This document shows, piece by piece, positions 32,660-44,160 of a stretch of 64,000 nucleotides of DNA. This stretch comes from Falciphora oryzae. Taxonomy: Eukaryota > Ascomycota > Sordariomycetes > Magnaporthales > Magnaporthaceae. The translations under genes were made by a program, and so were the position numbers. Positions within the stretch are counted from its first letter, which is position 1, and the number at the start of each line of letters is the position of its first letter. Under the pieces are notes generated by a model that saw nothing but the letters and a program-made list of their open reading frames with translations, did not search any database and had not been told where the DNA came from. The DNA lies in the NCBI GenBank assembly GCA_000733355.1, contig JNVV01000001.1:943218-1007217 (forward strand). The letters run 5' to 3'.

Positions 32660-33526
32660 ATGGAGGTTATGGATCTTGCGCCTGCGCCCGCGCTTTTCGC
32701 TGGGCGCAAAAGAAAGGCTGAAGCCCAAGACGCACACAACGAGCGCCTGTCGAAGCGACTCAGCCTTCTCAACTTAGGTATGGCCCGCCGTGTCCAGGAC
32801 CCAAGACGGCTTGCGCGGCGGCTGCTAACCCCTCGCCCCCGGGCTCGCGTAGAGAAAAATGGCCAAAAGTTGTACGTCCCGGTCGAGAACCCGGCTGTGC
32901 GGTCACCGACGTCGCCGCCTCGCTCCCCCGCCGCACCCGCACCCGCACCCGCACCCTCCACCTCGCCGGTTTCGGAGCCCATTGTCGCAAACGATTATCG
33001 GCACCCTGTCGCTCCGGCGGCCCAGGACGCCATGATGCAGCTGGATGACTCCAAGTACAAGGTTTACATCTACAACATAGACGACGAGCTCTCGTCCGAG
33101 AGCGAATCCGATGAAGCCAAGCTGGTTTTCCTGCCCGACATCGAAAAGCACCTGCGCAAAAGCCGCGTGCGCATGATCCCTCCCGCTGTCCCTCCAAATC
33201 CCGAAGGAGAGCTGGCCGGAAAGGAGCTTGTGTTGTATTCGGTCCCGTCCTCGCTCTCGGTACCCCAGGAGCACGACAGCGTCCGCAAGGCTATTATCGA
33301 CGCCCGCTCACGAGTCCGCGCCCGTGCCCACGCCCAGAGCGAGTCCTTATCAACCGCTGCCGTGGGCTCGCCCGCACTGCCCTCGGTGACAGCGGGCTCC
33401 CTGAGCACGGCTCTAACGAACCAGCCGTTGGTCGTCACCCCTCCGGCGCAGCCCGTCGGGGAGGGAGCCCCTGCCGTGCTGTTACCTCTCAGTGCGAATG
33501 ATTGCGACGCAATGGACATTGATTGA
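32660..33526 (+). CDS. conserved fungal hypothetical protein, 263 aa
   Basis: Exons 32660-32777 and 32853-33526, with an intron of GTATGG...GCTAACC...GTAG. The N-terminus is basic (GRKRKAEAQ, RLSKRLSLLNLEKNGQKLYV). A Pro/Ala-rich linker with an APAPAPAP run near 85-100 follows. The central block YKVYIYNIDDELSSESESDE and LVFLPDIEKHLRKSRVRMI looks conserved, then GKELVLYSVPSSLSVP. The rest is low complexity, ending DAMDID. It may be nuclear (basic motif RKRK), but that is inference. I do not recognise a named family. The downstream ATG at position 4 (MEVM) is an equally possible start. Confidence 0.8.
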   Translation: MEVMDLAPAPALFAGRKRKAEAQDAHNERLSKRLSLLNLGMARRVQDPRRLARRLLTPRPRARVEKNGQKLYVPVENPAVRSPTSPPRSPAAPAPAPAPSTSPVSEPIVANDYRHPVAPAAQDAMMQLDDSKYKVYIYNIDDELSSESESDEAKLVFLPDIEKHLRKSRVRMIPPAVPPNPEGELAGKELVLYSVPSSLSVPQEHDSVRKAIIDARSRVRARAHAQSESLSTAAVGSPALPSVTAGSLSTALTNQPLVVTPPAQPVGEGAPAVLLPLSANDCDAMDID

Positions 33527-33963
33527 ATGTGCCCGTCGCCAACCCCCCCTCCCCTGACTGCTCTTCTACGTCCTCTCCTTCATCACCACGATCCCTTAAG
33601 ATACCCAAGCGTGAGCGAGTCCTTTTCTTAGGTAACCAACAATAATGTTATTGGCTATTTTGCCTTCTCTCCTTATATGGAACACCCATTCCTTGCCTTG
33701 AGAGACATTGTTCATAACGAGACCCCTCCAGTCGTAATAATATTATTCTACACGAGGTTATGAGCGTTCGACGCCCACCGAACCTAATTGGGAGCCCGCC
33801 CCTCCTACCCGTTCCAGTTCTTCCGTGCAGTACCATAAAGGCTCCAGGCGTTCCCGACCGAAACCCCGCAAGATCCATCGGCTCGGACTCTGGAGTTGTT
33901 TCGCTGTACCCTTCATCTATGATACAAACAGAAGGCAGAACGGATGCTTATAGGGTAGGCTCA
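33527..33963. other. convergent intergenic region
   Basis: 437 bp between the stops of the 263-aa protein (+) and the RCR-like gene (-), presumably both 3' UTRs and terminators. Nothing else is visible. Confidence 0.5.
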
Positions 33964-34610
33964 TCAACGACGGAACGGGTTGTTGCTCGAGCCGGTGTGG
34001 TTGGCTGTCGCTGTCGGGGGCGGCACTTGGGGGCCTGCGATACCGGCCTCCTGAGGTGGCGGCGGTGGTGGTGGCTGTGCCTGGAACTGTTGGTTCGCCT
34101 GGGTCGGGTAGACCTTGGTGCCGCCCGGTGGGCCCTCGTACATGGGCGGGCGCGAAGGGTCGTAGACGGGCGGAGGCGGCATCGCGTTCATGCCGTAATA
34201 GTCGGGTCGGTAGGTGTTGTAGCCCGCTGGTTGCGGGTAGGCATAGCTGGGGTCGACCCGGGCAAGCTGTGACCTGCTGACGAGCCATCTGTGATAGGCC
34301 AGCGGCATCTGTCCTTTGCTCAGGCGCTTCTTTGCGTGCCAGTACCCTATGGTGAGGTATAGGCCGAAGAAGGTGAAGATGCCCAGGAAGAGCGACCACT
34401 TGACGATGTACCCGGTCTGTATCGGCGTTTTGGTTTTATGTCAGCGTCCGGACCCAGTCAAGGAACTGTGAGGAAGCAGGAAACATGGTGGGCACTTACA
34501 CGACTGTACCAAAAGGGTATGATCCTCCCATCCTCTTCCACCCAGCCCGGTGGCGGGGGGCCGGTAAAGGCTGGGCGTGGCGCCGGGAACGTCGGGGTCG
34601 TGTCCGACAT
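33964..34610 (-). CDS. small single-pass membrane protein, RCR-like, 187 aa
   Basis: Exons (minus) are 34610-34500 and 34416-33964, intron GTAAGT...ACAG. The N-terminus MSDTTPTFPAPRPAFTGPPP and PPGWVEEDGRIIPFWYSR is followed by one TM segment (WSLFLGIFTFFGLYLTIGYW). A basic stretch (HAKKRLSKGQMPLAYHRWL) and a Pro/Tyr-rich cytosolic tail with PPPPVYDP and PPMYEGPP complete it. PPxY-type motifs recruit Rsp5-type ubiquitin ligases. The layout resembles fungal RCR (resistance to Congo red) proteins, which sort cell-surface transporters, and proteins sometimes labelled ubiquitin ligase Sel1-like. Family assignment is tentative; the gene itself is secure. Confidence 0.8.
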
Positions 34611-36064
34611 TTGCGCCGGGTGTGCGCAGGTGGGTTTTGATAAAAGTTGTCGCTCGCAGTCCGATCAGGTTGTCGGTGCGAGGCCGATGGCGATGAGTAG
34701 TATGAAAAGTGTCGATGCTTCTATTTCTCTTCTTCTTCGTCTACAGGCGCTAGATGTGGGCTGAATCGCGGCGGACTAGCAAGGAAACTAACCAAATAGG
34801 TAACAAGGTTGAGTTGGATGTGTGAATGAGCAGTCGATACCGGATATTGATGCCAAGATATCCTGCTCGCCGTTGTAGGCAAGGTTAGGTGAGATGGAGT
34901 GGGTAAGTGCCGGGAATAGCAGATCGTGGCGTTTTCACTCGACGCCTCTCCAGCCGGTGGAGGGATTCTGTCCTAAATGAAGACAGGAGACGGATGGAAG
35001 GTGCTTGAGGACGGCCCGAGTTCCAGTCCTTCTTTTTTTTTTTCCGCCTCGCCAAACCGTCGCGTTCGGGACGGGTCACCAACAATATCTGTGTCCACAA
35101 CCGGGGGTCGCCACAGGCATTACGTATGCCCGCTTTCAGAGGGAGGGGACCGCCCCCGTGTGAAAATGGCACACCTGCGTCCAATCGCGCTGCCGGGTCG
35201 AGACGGACGAGGTCGGCTATTGGGGCGCGGGCTTGTTTCAACAGTGCCTGTTGTGCGTGTAGCAGGCCTGTTTCATCCGATGCTATACGGGGCCGGTGGG
35301 GTTCCCTGAATCAGGCAATGCGATAGATAAGCATCATTCTCGGAAGCCTCCAAGGAACGTCCAACCTGTCTCAATAGCTTCACCCGAGGCCTCCAGCACG
35401 TGGCGTCATGCCTGGACGGCGGCCGCTTTTCGGCCGCTGTGTTGGTTTTACAGGGCACGTGAATGCCTGGCGCAACAGGTTGCGTGCAATCTGGCCTGCC
35501 CACTATGGTACAACTCGAACTCAAAAGAGGGCCGAAGATGACTTCGTAAACGTACTCGGGACCGTCTATCTGAATGTCGATCTCGGCGGGCTGCCGAGGT
35601 TGGCGGCCCTTCTGTGGTCGAAATCCGTCATCACCGTCCAGCGATGCTTGAATGGCGCAGTCTGTGCGCCGTCGATGACGGGGCTGCCTGTGCTGCCTGT
35701 GTGTCTGTGTTGCTCACGCCTGGACTAAGAGACCAGGGCGAGTTTATAATAGATTTATGCCCTACGCTCGTGCTATACAGGGGCTGCGCAATATTGATAT
35801 TTTTGTGTATTTTATGGCAGTCGTTGTAGGACAGTGTCAACACAATGGACATACTCACCACCCGCCTATGGTATCATTGCAGATATCCACCGATCAAAGG
35901 CTAAAGCGAGCTTTTTTCTCACCAAATTTGCGATCACGGGGCACCTGATCCCCGGTATCTGATTGCATGGCAGACACGCTAAAGGGACTTTTCTTATGCG
36001 ATACCACGCCTTTTGCTTCCAGAGTCCGTCATATATACACACTCCTTCCCTACCATACATAACG
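34611..36064. other. 1.45-kb intergenic region
   Basis: Holds the promoter of the RCR-like gene and the 3' region of HRD3 (both minus strand). A T11 run lies at 35033-35043. No coding feature can be supported. Confidence 0.5.
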
Positions 36065-38824
36065 CTAATGCCCAATCCCGCCGGCAACCCACTGCTGAAA
36101 CTCTGGTTGGTCTACTGGCGGGAATACGCCCCTGTCTCCGGGCGCAGCCGGACCACCAGCCTGGCCCAGGGCCCCCGCTTGAGCCCGCTGAGCGTTCTCC
36201 TCGCGGTGTGCCTGCTGCCGCTGTTGCCGGTAGTATACTAGGAATGCCAACGCCGCCGCGAGGCCGAGGATTATGAATGTCTCGGTGAGTCCCTCTTCTA
36301 GCTCCTCAGGCATCGGAGAGTCAGCTCCTGGCATGGTTTGGTCGTAGCTGTCGTCCAGCTGCCCTTCGTCGTAAATAAATCGGTCTTCCTGGAGAAAATT
36401 GGCTATCCATTCACTCAGTGACCAGTCCTTCGCTGGGGCTTTACCGCAAAGAGAAGAATAATATGTTAGCTGCTACCCGAACAACGGTTCTCGTCGCGGC
36501 GTCGAGGGCAGATCCACAACTACAGCGGGTGCTGAGCATCATGACCCCTTTGATTTCTGCTTACCGGGATCGTCTTGGATCGAGTTGATTCGGCCGTTCG
36601 TCAGTGTATTCCACGCGCTCTTCACGCGGAGCTTGAGGAGAGCAAGCGTGACGGGCAAGTATGCCTCGTCATTCGTCATGAGCGCTTCATCGTAATACCG
36701 CTTGGCAAGGTGGTAGTCCTGGTCGAGGCCAACCCCGTACTCATGCATCCAACCTAGGTTATACAGCGCCTGGGCGCTCTGGTGGTAGTCAGCCGCACCC
36801 GTGTAGCACTGGACAGCTTTGTCGACGTCTGCGTCGGCCCCGACACCGGCCAGGTAGTAGTCGCCCATCTTCACCAGGGAATCGATATTGCCCTGCCGAG
36901 ATGACCTTGTCCAGTAGATCAGTCCGAGCGACGGGTCCCCAAGGAGGCTCGGCCGCGGCGTCCGCCTGGTCAGCCAGCTCGGGAGTGGTAAACGGGAGGT
37001 CTGTTCATCCAGCAGGTAGGCCACGTTGCTCTGCGCACGCTCGTAGCCCTGCTCGGCGGCACCTAGGTACTGTAGGAACGCGGTCTCAAGCTCCCCGTCG
37101 TCGTGAGCCTGGTTAGCCTCGGCCCACGACGAAACCAGGGGCTCGGCCTTCTCGGCTACGCTGCGGTAGAAGGAGAGTGCCTGGCTGCAGCTCCTATCCC
37201 TGCCCACGCCATGCGAGATCATCTCGGCCAAGTAGTAGTGCGCCTCGAGGTTTCCGTACCTCGCCGCCTGCTCGAAGCAGTCGTTGGCGGCGCGCAGGTC
37301 TTCGGGTCCGCCCTGGTCTAGGTAGAGCGAGCCCAGCTTGACGTTGGCCGGGGCGTAGTCCTGGGCAGCGGCCGCCTTGAACAGCTCCGTGGCCCTGACC
37401 ATATTCCGCGAGACACCGTGCCCGCCCATCAGCAGTAGGCCCAGTCCGTACTGCGACTGAGCATCTCCCTGGGCGATGCCACGGTTGTACCAGTCGCGGG
37501 CTCGCTCCATATTCTGCTCGACTCCCTCGCCCCTCATGTACATTCTCCCCAGGTAGCCGGCCGCCTTGCCCGCGACCCTATCGAGCTGAGGTGCGGCATT
37601 CTCCACGGCCCGCCCGTCCTTCCAGAACTTGGCGACGACCTTGAGGAAATACTTGCGGGCGGCCTTGAAGTCCCGGTCCAGCCCGCGCTGGCCATCGTAG
37701 TATATGCGCCCGAGATTAAAGGACGCCCTAAAGTCCCCCTTGTGAACCATGACATCGAGGTATTCGATGACATCGGCGATGGACGCATACCGGTCGAAGC
37801 TGGCGTGGGTGTGGGCGGCGTTGATGCCCGAGCTAGAGACACTTGCTCCCTCGCCGTAGACCCCGCCGAACTCGTCGGCGATGCGGTGCGACTCGGTGGC
37901 CCAGCCCATGCCCCCGGGCGGGCCGGACCTGTACCACTCGACGGCCTTGTCGGCGACCAGCTTGTAGTACTTGCACGCCTCCTCGCACTTCTTGGCGGTG
38001 CCGATACCGGCCGCGTGCCTCGCCGCAACCGTCATCTGCGCGCGGGTGTGGCCCCGGAGGGCCGCAAAGGTGTAGTAGAGCAGAGCCTTGGCCTGGTCAC
38101 GCTTGACGGCACCGCCGACGCCAGTCGAGTGCATCAGGCCGAGCATGTACATGGCAGAGCTGTTGCCATTGAGCGCAGCCAGGGTCTGGTAGTGGCCGAG
38201 GGCCGCGGAGAAGTCCCTTGGCAGAGAAAAGTTGCCGTACAATTTCATCTCGGCGAGTAGATAGAGGGCATCCGAGTTGTTCTTCTGGGCGGACGCCTCG
38301 AGGAGTCGAACGGCATCTGACAGCGGGCCGCTCGGCTGCCTAGAATGGCCCGACGGCGGACCGGTGAGGTGGAAGCTAGGCAGCACCTTCAGGACCTGCT
38401 GTGCGGCGGCGGCGACCATGCCGGAGCGTTTGCGCCGGCGGCGGTGTGTTGGGGGCTGGAGCTGGCGGAGCTCCTTTAGAGCAGCATCGACGAGATCGGC
38501 GCCTTCCGAGGCCAGTTAGACGATTTGACACGCGACCAGACCGCTGGGGCAGGATTTGCTCACCAGGTTCCCTTGAGCTGCGCGAGTCCGGGCCCGGGGC
38601 ACCACCGCCGCCGGCGACGCCGGCCAACACCTCGGTCTGCGGGGTGTCGTCATCGTGGACGCGGGCCTGGGCGGCAACGGCGTCGGAAGCCCACGCTATG
38701 CCCCGGGAGATCACTGCAGCGGAAAGCAGTTAGAGCTGGGAGACAGTCTCTGGGGTGCGGATGGGATGCGTGTGGCGTCGCTTGTCTGTCACGTACGCAG
38801 CAGCCATAAAACGGCACGGCCCAT
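36065..38824 (-). CDS. HRD3: HRD3/SEL1L-type ERAD component, 829 aa
   Basis: Exons (minus) are 38824-38797, 38713-38564, 38502-36565 and 36438-36065. The joined N-terminus MGRAVLWLLLISRGIAWASD is a signal peptide. A disordered acidic/Gly stretch follows, then about a dozen SEL1-like repeats, for example ALYLLAEMKLYGNFSLPRDF, AMYMLGLMHSTGVGG, AAGYLGRMYMRGEGV, QYGLGLLLMGGHGV and ALYNLGWMHEYGVGLDQDY. Near the C-terminus one TM segment (TFIILGLAAALAFLVYY) is followed by a Gln/Ala-rich cytosolic tail. Hrd3/SEL1L is the lumenal partner of the Hrd1 ubiquitin ligase and passes misfolded glycoproteins into ERAD. All three introns are GT-AG with CTAAC branches where visible. The signal peptide is split by intron 1 after nine codons. 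Confidence 0.95.
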
Positions 38825-39423
38825 GGCCAAGCAGTCGGGTTGGGTGAGGAGCAAGAAATGTGAGCGGGAGCGGAAGGATCGATCCTAGACGCGCAGGCGA
38901 TAGGTTGTGTCCACGGGCATCGCAGTCGTCGCACTCGCCATCGCAGAGCGGATCAATCGGGGGCTGCGGCGGGCACGATAATATGGCGCCACGGAGGAAA
39001 TACAATGACGGCAAACAATGACCACGGTGTATCTAACAAGCTGTCCAAAACTCGCGAATGGCGAGACACGGAGCTGCCAGCCCGCATGCACGGGTACGGC
39101 AATTGACCCTGGGTGTGGGTCTAGCAAAGCGTGCTTGCAGCAGGTACGGTACGTTACGTTACGTAGTCTCAGGTTCGTGAGGGGCACTCACTTATTCACT
39201 GCCCGAGCTTTGTAATCCCCCACTACGGACAAAAAAAGAAGAAGAAAAAAAAAATAACGACAGAACGTATCTGAAGGCGTGGTTTCCAGTTGGATCGGGG
39301 CGTCCGCGCGCTTATTGATAGAAATAATAAGAAATAGCGCCGGCAAAAGCGAGACTGACAGGTACTTGAGAGGCAATATCTACTACCACCCGCGTATTCC
39401 TCGTCCACGACTTCTGCGCCACA
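38825..39423. other. bidirectional promoter, HRD3 and WDR89-like gene
   Basis: About 600 bp between the two divergent start codons. It contains a short tandem TACGT motif (39147-39166) and an A-rich run (39229-39255). No unfolded-protein-response element could be assigned with confidence. Confidence 0.45.
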
Positions 39424-40841
39424 ATGTACCTGCTCTCCAATCTAGACGCATATCGATTCCCGGCCTCGGCTGGGGAGCCTCTCTACGTCCTCGACGTGCA
39501 CACCATACTATCCGGCCTGGCAGCAATTTCTTCCGACCAAAGCCTCAGCCTCTTCGACCTCTCGTCCCTGAGCCAGGGCCCCGTTCGCTCCTTCAAGACC
39601 TCACACGGCAACCTGGCCGCTGCTCGGCCTTTCGACCATGCTCAGTCGGCCGTCTGCACAGCTGGGTCCGACGGATCCGTGGCCATTTGGGATCTGAGGT
39701 CAACCGGCGCCAACCCCGCCCAAGTCACCAGGCAGATAGGTATGTGTATTACAGACTAGACTTTGACTATAATGAAGCAGCTCAGTCAGGTCTAGCCAGC
39801 CTACCACTCTCCTGAGATTGGGTTGCTGACCTTGCGGCCTCGACCACTTGAAGGCACCGCCCATGCAAGCATCGCATCGCTGGCATGTGCCCCGGAAGCA
39901 AGCATAGTATGCGTCGGAACTGAGTTCGACGATAACCAGGCCTCGGTGGTCTTCTGGTAGGTGTATGTCACAACACACTGTGTGTCCACTGTTTGCCCCA
40001 TTATCAACTGACGGACCAGGGACGTCCGCCGAACATCAGAGCCTGTGATCCAGTACAACGAGGTTCACAGTGACGACATAACCGAGGTGAGTAAGGCGCA
40101 GTATGAATGTGGCCCAGAAGAAAAAGGAGCGGAGCCGACACAGAAACCACAAAGTCTCGATAGACTCGTGCTCCCTCTGGCAGTGACTAACCCATGGCCG
40201 GGGGTGGGAAACAGTTGAGTTTTCATCCGACCGACACCAACCTGCTTCTCTCAGGCTCGACGGACGGCCTGGTGAATGTCTATGACCTAAAAATCACAGA
40301 CGAGGACGAGGTGATCGTACAAACCTTCAACCACGATGCATCGATCCACCACTCCGGCTTCTTGAACCAGAGCGAGTTGTTTGCGCTGTCTCATGATGAG
40401 AAGTTTGCCCTCTATGACCTAGCAGAGGAGCAAGAAAAGGGGTCCGCAACAGCCAACTTTGGTGACATGAGAGAGGCTCTTGGCTGCCAGTACATTGCCA
40501 ATGTTCTCCCCAAGTCAGGAGCTGACGGTCCAGCAGGAGCCGTAATCGGCGCCGGCATGCTTGAGTGAGTGCCCCTTGCAACACGCACACAGTCTGTCTC
40601 CTTGTTGAAATCCGGCGTTAATCAAAGCCTATACTCGGCCAGCAGTCAACAAAAGTTCGAGCTGGTCCATCTGTCCAAGGGTGGAGCTGGTTGGGGCTTC
40701 GACAGCAGTTCCCTCGTCGGTCTACCAGGGGCCCACGGCTCCGAGGTTGTTCGGGCGTTCCGAGTCTTGGGCCGGGAGCGAGTAGTGCTCACAGCTGGAG
40801 AGGACGGCCAAATAAAGGCATGGGGTGCACAAGGCCCATGA
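39424..40841 (+). CDS. WD40-repeat protein, WDR89-like, 344 aa
   Basis: Five exons: 39424-39739, 39854-39956, 40020-40086, 40215-40564 and 40643-40841. The repeats show typical GH and WD ends: VCTAGSDGSVAIWDLR, IVCVGTEFDDNQASVVFWD, LLLSGSTDGLVNVYDLK, and VVLTAGEDGQIKAWG at the end. Between them lies FNHDASIHHSGFLNQSELFALSHDE. The pattern matches the eukaryotic WDR89 family, a single beta-propeller of unclear function. All introns are short GT-AG; exon 3 is 67 nt. The protein is the usual length. Its promoter is shared with HRD3. Confidence 0.88.
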
Positions 40842-41039
40842 CGGCAATAGTTGGTGAGAGTTTGGGCGGAAGCTGGAACATTGGCAATTATGGGTCGTGT
40901 TGTTGAGTACAGGCGTGAGGGGTAGGTAGTGCCATGGCGACGGAGGAGGAATGGGGGAATCGAGAAGCCAGTTTCGAAGACGTGACAGCGGATATCAACA
41001 AGTTCGGTCGGCCACTAACCGGCGCGCGCGCCACCTCCT

Positions 41040-41926
41040 CTAACCATACTTGTCGTGCTTGTTCTTGACCTTGAAGTCCAAGAGCCGTTCGTGATAATCG
41101 CCTTCCCTCCTGGCGCGCTTCAGCACCTTGACCTCGTCGTCTTCCAGTCGCCTCCCCACGGCCTCCTCCAGCTCCCTCCGGCTGATCCTCTCGCGAGCTT
41201 TCTCCTCCTTTGAAACCTTTATCCGTGGCTTGAAGCGGGCCTGCATACGGACGCGTAGCGTTGTCTCGAAGGAGATCTCGGAGCCATCGCCGCGGACCTC
41301 AGGGCCAGCCTTGGCAGAGGAGCCCGAGGTTTTCTGCTTGACGACCACAAAGGTTTCCCGCAGCGTCTGGACCTGGAATGTGGCGGGGGAGTCGGGAGTC
41401 GGGATGAGGACGAAGGACTCCAGAGGGGACACGGCATCGACAGTTGCTGACAGTATTCCAAGCTTGTCACAGCCCAGATATCTGTGCAGGAGAACGGTTA
41501 ACGAGAGAAAGGGGTGCGGGCGCGGGCGCGGGCATACAGGGTACTGCAGACATACTTTCCATGGTGGCCCTTGAAGCGGAAGTTCTCGGTGCCGGCGACC
41601 TTGTTGGCAACCCAGACCTGGCGCACGTCGTGGGGTTCGGCGCTGGTCGGGTTTCCGTCGACAATATTCTCGATAGCTAGCGTGAAGACCTTACCGTTGG
41701 CGTCGCAGGCCAGTGCCGAGGGCGGTTCCGTCGGCAGGACGAACATTATCGGGCCAGCGACATCGCCAACGGCTTCGGCCGACACCCAACTGTCGTCATT
41801 GGACGCGTCCTCGTCCTCGGCCTGAGCCTGGGCGGCGGCCTGCTGCTTCCGGGCCTGCGACTCTTCGTCGGTCCGCTTTCTCTTTTTGGGCTTCTTATCC
41901 CCCTTGAACGTCAACGGCTTGACCAT
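41040..41926 (-). CDS. FRG1-like protein, 270 aa
   Basis: Exons (minus) are 41926-41556 and 41481-41040; the intron has GTATGT and CACAG. The N-terminus VKPLTFKGDKKPKKRKR is a lysine-rich nuclear signal. A beta-trefoil-type domain follows (NFRFKGHHGKYLGCDKLGIL, SPLESFVLIPTPDSPATFQV). The C-terminus is highly basic (RFKPRIKVSKEEKARERISR) and ends KNKHDKYG. FRG1 proteins are nucleolar and spliceosome-associated RNA-binding factors. The gene is complete and of normal size. It is divergent from the 2OG oxygenase and converges on the WDR89-like gene with about 200 bp between stops. Confidence 0.88.
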
Positions 41927-42619
41927 TGTGATAGGAGATTCGGGAGAGGAGCCGTGTTTGTGCGTGCAGGTGGCAGCTGGCCTGCTTCTCGGGTTCCTTC
42001 TGCACGATTTCGAGACACCGCCGCCCGTTCAAGGTACCAGGCTCGCCAGGCTACCTTGAAGCGGCCGCTTGTCCCCACTCCTCCGCAGTCAACCCGGGTG
42101 GGTCTTCACTTCTCACGCACGGGGAGGTATCGGTCTCGTCGAGGTACCTGTAACCATTTGCACAACGTATCCACACTCCATTGTGCAAGCGGGGTCCACA
42201 GTGCCCGGACTTTCACTCTGGCAGCAGCTTCTGCTTAGCTAATTGAAGTCCCCAGAGCCGCTATCGCGGGGTTAGCGTTGAGATGGGTCACATCAGCCGA
42301 CTCAGGAGAGGAGAAGAATCGGGCGGTTTGTTCGGGGTATCCCTTGTCCAGTCCAGGAGCACTCTCTTCTGCTCAGAGACATCACGCAGACGAAAGAGGG
42401 GGTGGGCAGTACTTAGGGTGTAGATACCATATGATCGAGGTGGGTAGGTAGATCGACTTTCCATCCCAATCCTCACCTCGTATAAACAAACAAGCTTTCA
42501 TCCCCTTCACACGCCCATCCATCCATCCCTCGATACCACGCGGCATCTGATCGGCACGATTTTAGTGGCCTGCGCATAATCGACTATTCTCCTGTCTGCA
42601 AGCTACCTTATCTCTCTTC
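41927..42619. other. bidirectional promoter, FRG1-like and 2OG oxygenase
   Basis: 693 bp between divergent starts. Pyrimidine-rich stretches with CATCCATCCATCC near 42520 and TATCTCTCTTC just before the oxygenase ATG are typical of fungal initiator regions. Confidence 0.45.
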
Positions 42620-43868
42620 ATGGCTCCAGTAGCACAGGCTGTCACGGTGTCTCTAGACGACCTGCGGCAAGGTCTGCACCCCACCACGCGCCCTTGCTCT
42701 TCTGCGATTATCTTTTAAGCCGGCTTGGGGTTGACTCTTTCGGGGGCGTTCTGTTTCCTTCCGGGGTTGGGCTTTATAGGGACCGTGTCGTTCGAGACGT
42801 TGCAGCGTGCCTTTGGCCCAGACTCTCTTGGTATTCTCGTGGTCAAGGATGTCCCGCCCCAGTTCCACGGGCTGAGAAAACAGGTGCTGTCCTTATCATC
42901 GTACCTTGGCAATTTGCCTCAGGAAGAGCTCGGTAGGCTGTCCCGCACTTTCGTACTATCATCCTCGACGGGTCGCTGACGGTGGCTGCATTCCAGCCAA
43001 GCTGGAGAATGCGACGGCCAAGTACCTGACCGGATGGTCTCTCGGGAAGGAGACGCTCAAAAATGGCCAGGTCGACACACTCAAGGGATCCTTTTACGCC
43101 AATTGCGCCTTCTACGTGGACCCGTCCCTGGCCAGTGCAGCCCCCGCCGACGGCTACACTGTCGACAGCTTCCCCGAGTACCTGTCGCCCAACGTGTGGC
43201 CGGACGAGGCGGTGCTACCGGGCTTCCAGGTGGCCGTCGAGGCGCTTTGCCACGTGGTCATTGATGTGGCCGTCCTGGTGGCCGGTGCTTGCGACCGCTT
43301 CGCCGCCGGAGAGATTTCTGGGTACCCGGCCGGCTACCTAGAGAAAATGGTCAAGACGTCGACGACGACCAAGGCGCGCCTGCTGCACTACTATCCGAGC
43401 CAGGGCGAGGAGGCGGCGGACGCTTCTGCCGATGGTGACGACTGGTGTGCCACCCACCTGGACCATGGCTGCCTCACCGGGTTGACGTCGGCCATGTTCG
43501 TGGACGAGACGGGGCTCAAGCCGGGGTCCCTGCCGGCCTCGACGCCGGGACCTCTCGAGGAGCTGGCGACCTCGCCGGACCCGGCAGCCGGGCTGTACAT
43601 CCGGTCGCGGGCGGGTGAAACGGTGCAGGTCAAGATCCCGCGCGATTGCATCGCGTTCCAGACAGGCGAGGCACTCGAGAGGATCACCGAAGGAAAGTTT
43701 AAGGCGGTGCCTCACTTCGTCCGGGGGGCAGCGGCCGGCGGAAGGGTTGCGCGCAACACGCTCGCCGTGTTCACGCAGCCCAACCTGGGCGATTTGGTCG
43801 ACATTCGCAACGGCATCAGCTTTGGCGAGTTCGCGCGGGGCGTTGTGGCCAAAAACACTGTTGGATAG
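42620..43868 (+). CDS. 2-oxoglutarate/Fe(II)-dependent (isopenicillin N synthase-like) oxygenase, 358 aa
   Basis: Exons 42620-42671, 42780-42932 and 42997-43868. N-terminal VSFETLQRAFGPDSLGILVV and SYLGNLPQEELAKLENA resemble the DIOX_N region. The iron site is DDWCATHLDHGCLTGLTSAM (HxD), with a distal His in VPHFVRG. A TKARLLHYYPSQ block before the HxD is characteristic of a fungal clavaminate-synthase-like family of unknown substrate. The first donor (AAG|GTCTGC) is weak but is required to join DLRQG to the conserved TVSFETL. No biosynthetic cluster genes lie nearby, so a housekeeping or catabolic role is likelier than secondary metabolism; this is inference. Confidence 0.88.
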
Positions 43869-44160
43869 TCGGTCATTATTTCTGCGGGATGGCGCATCTA
43901 GACCTAGGTAGAGTGACCGAATAAGATCAATGCATGCTTCGATTATTTGTGTTATCTGAGCGCTGGTGAGCCAGTGTGTTGTTGGATCTCTTGCCAGGTC
44001 CAGCTTCCTGAACGCGGGGCAGTTGAACGACGATATATGACGGCAGACAAACCGCACTCGAGTTTCTCCTCTCACACGCAACACTCCCCGGAACAACAAC
44101 ACCGCCACAACAGCAACAAACAAGAAGCGGAAGAGACAAAAGAACGGAAAAAAAGACACA

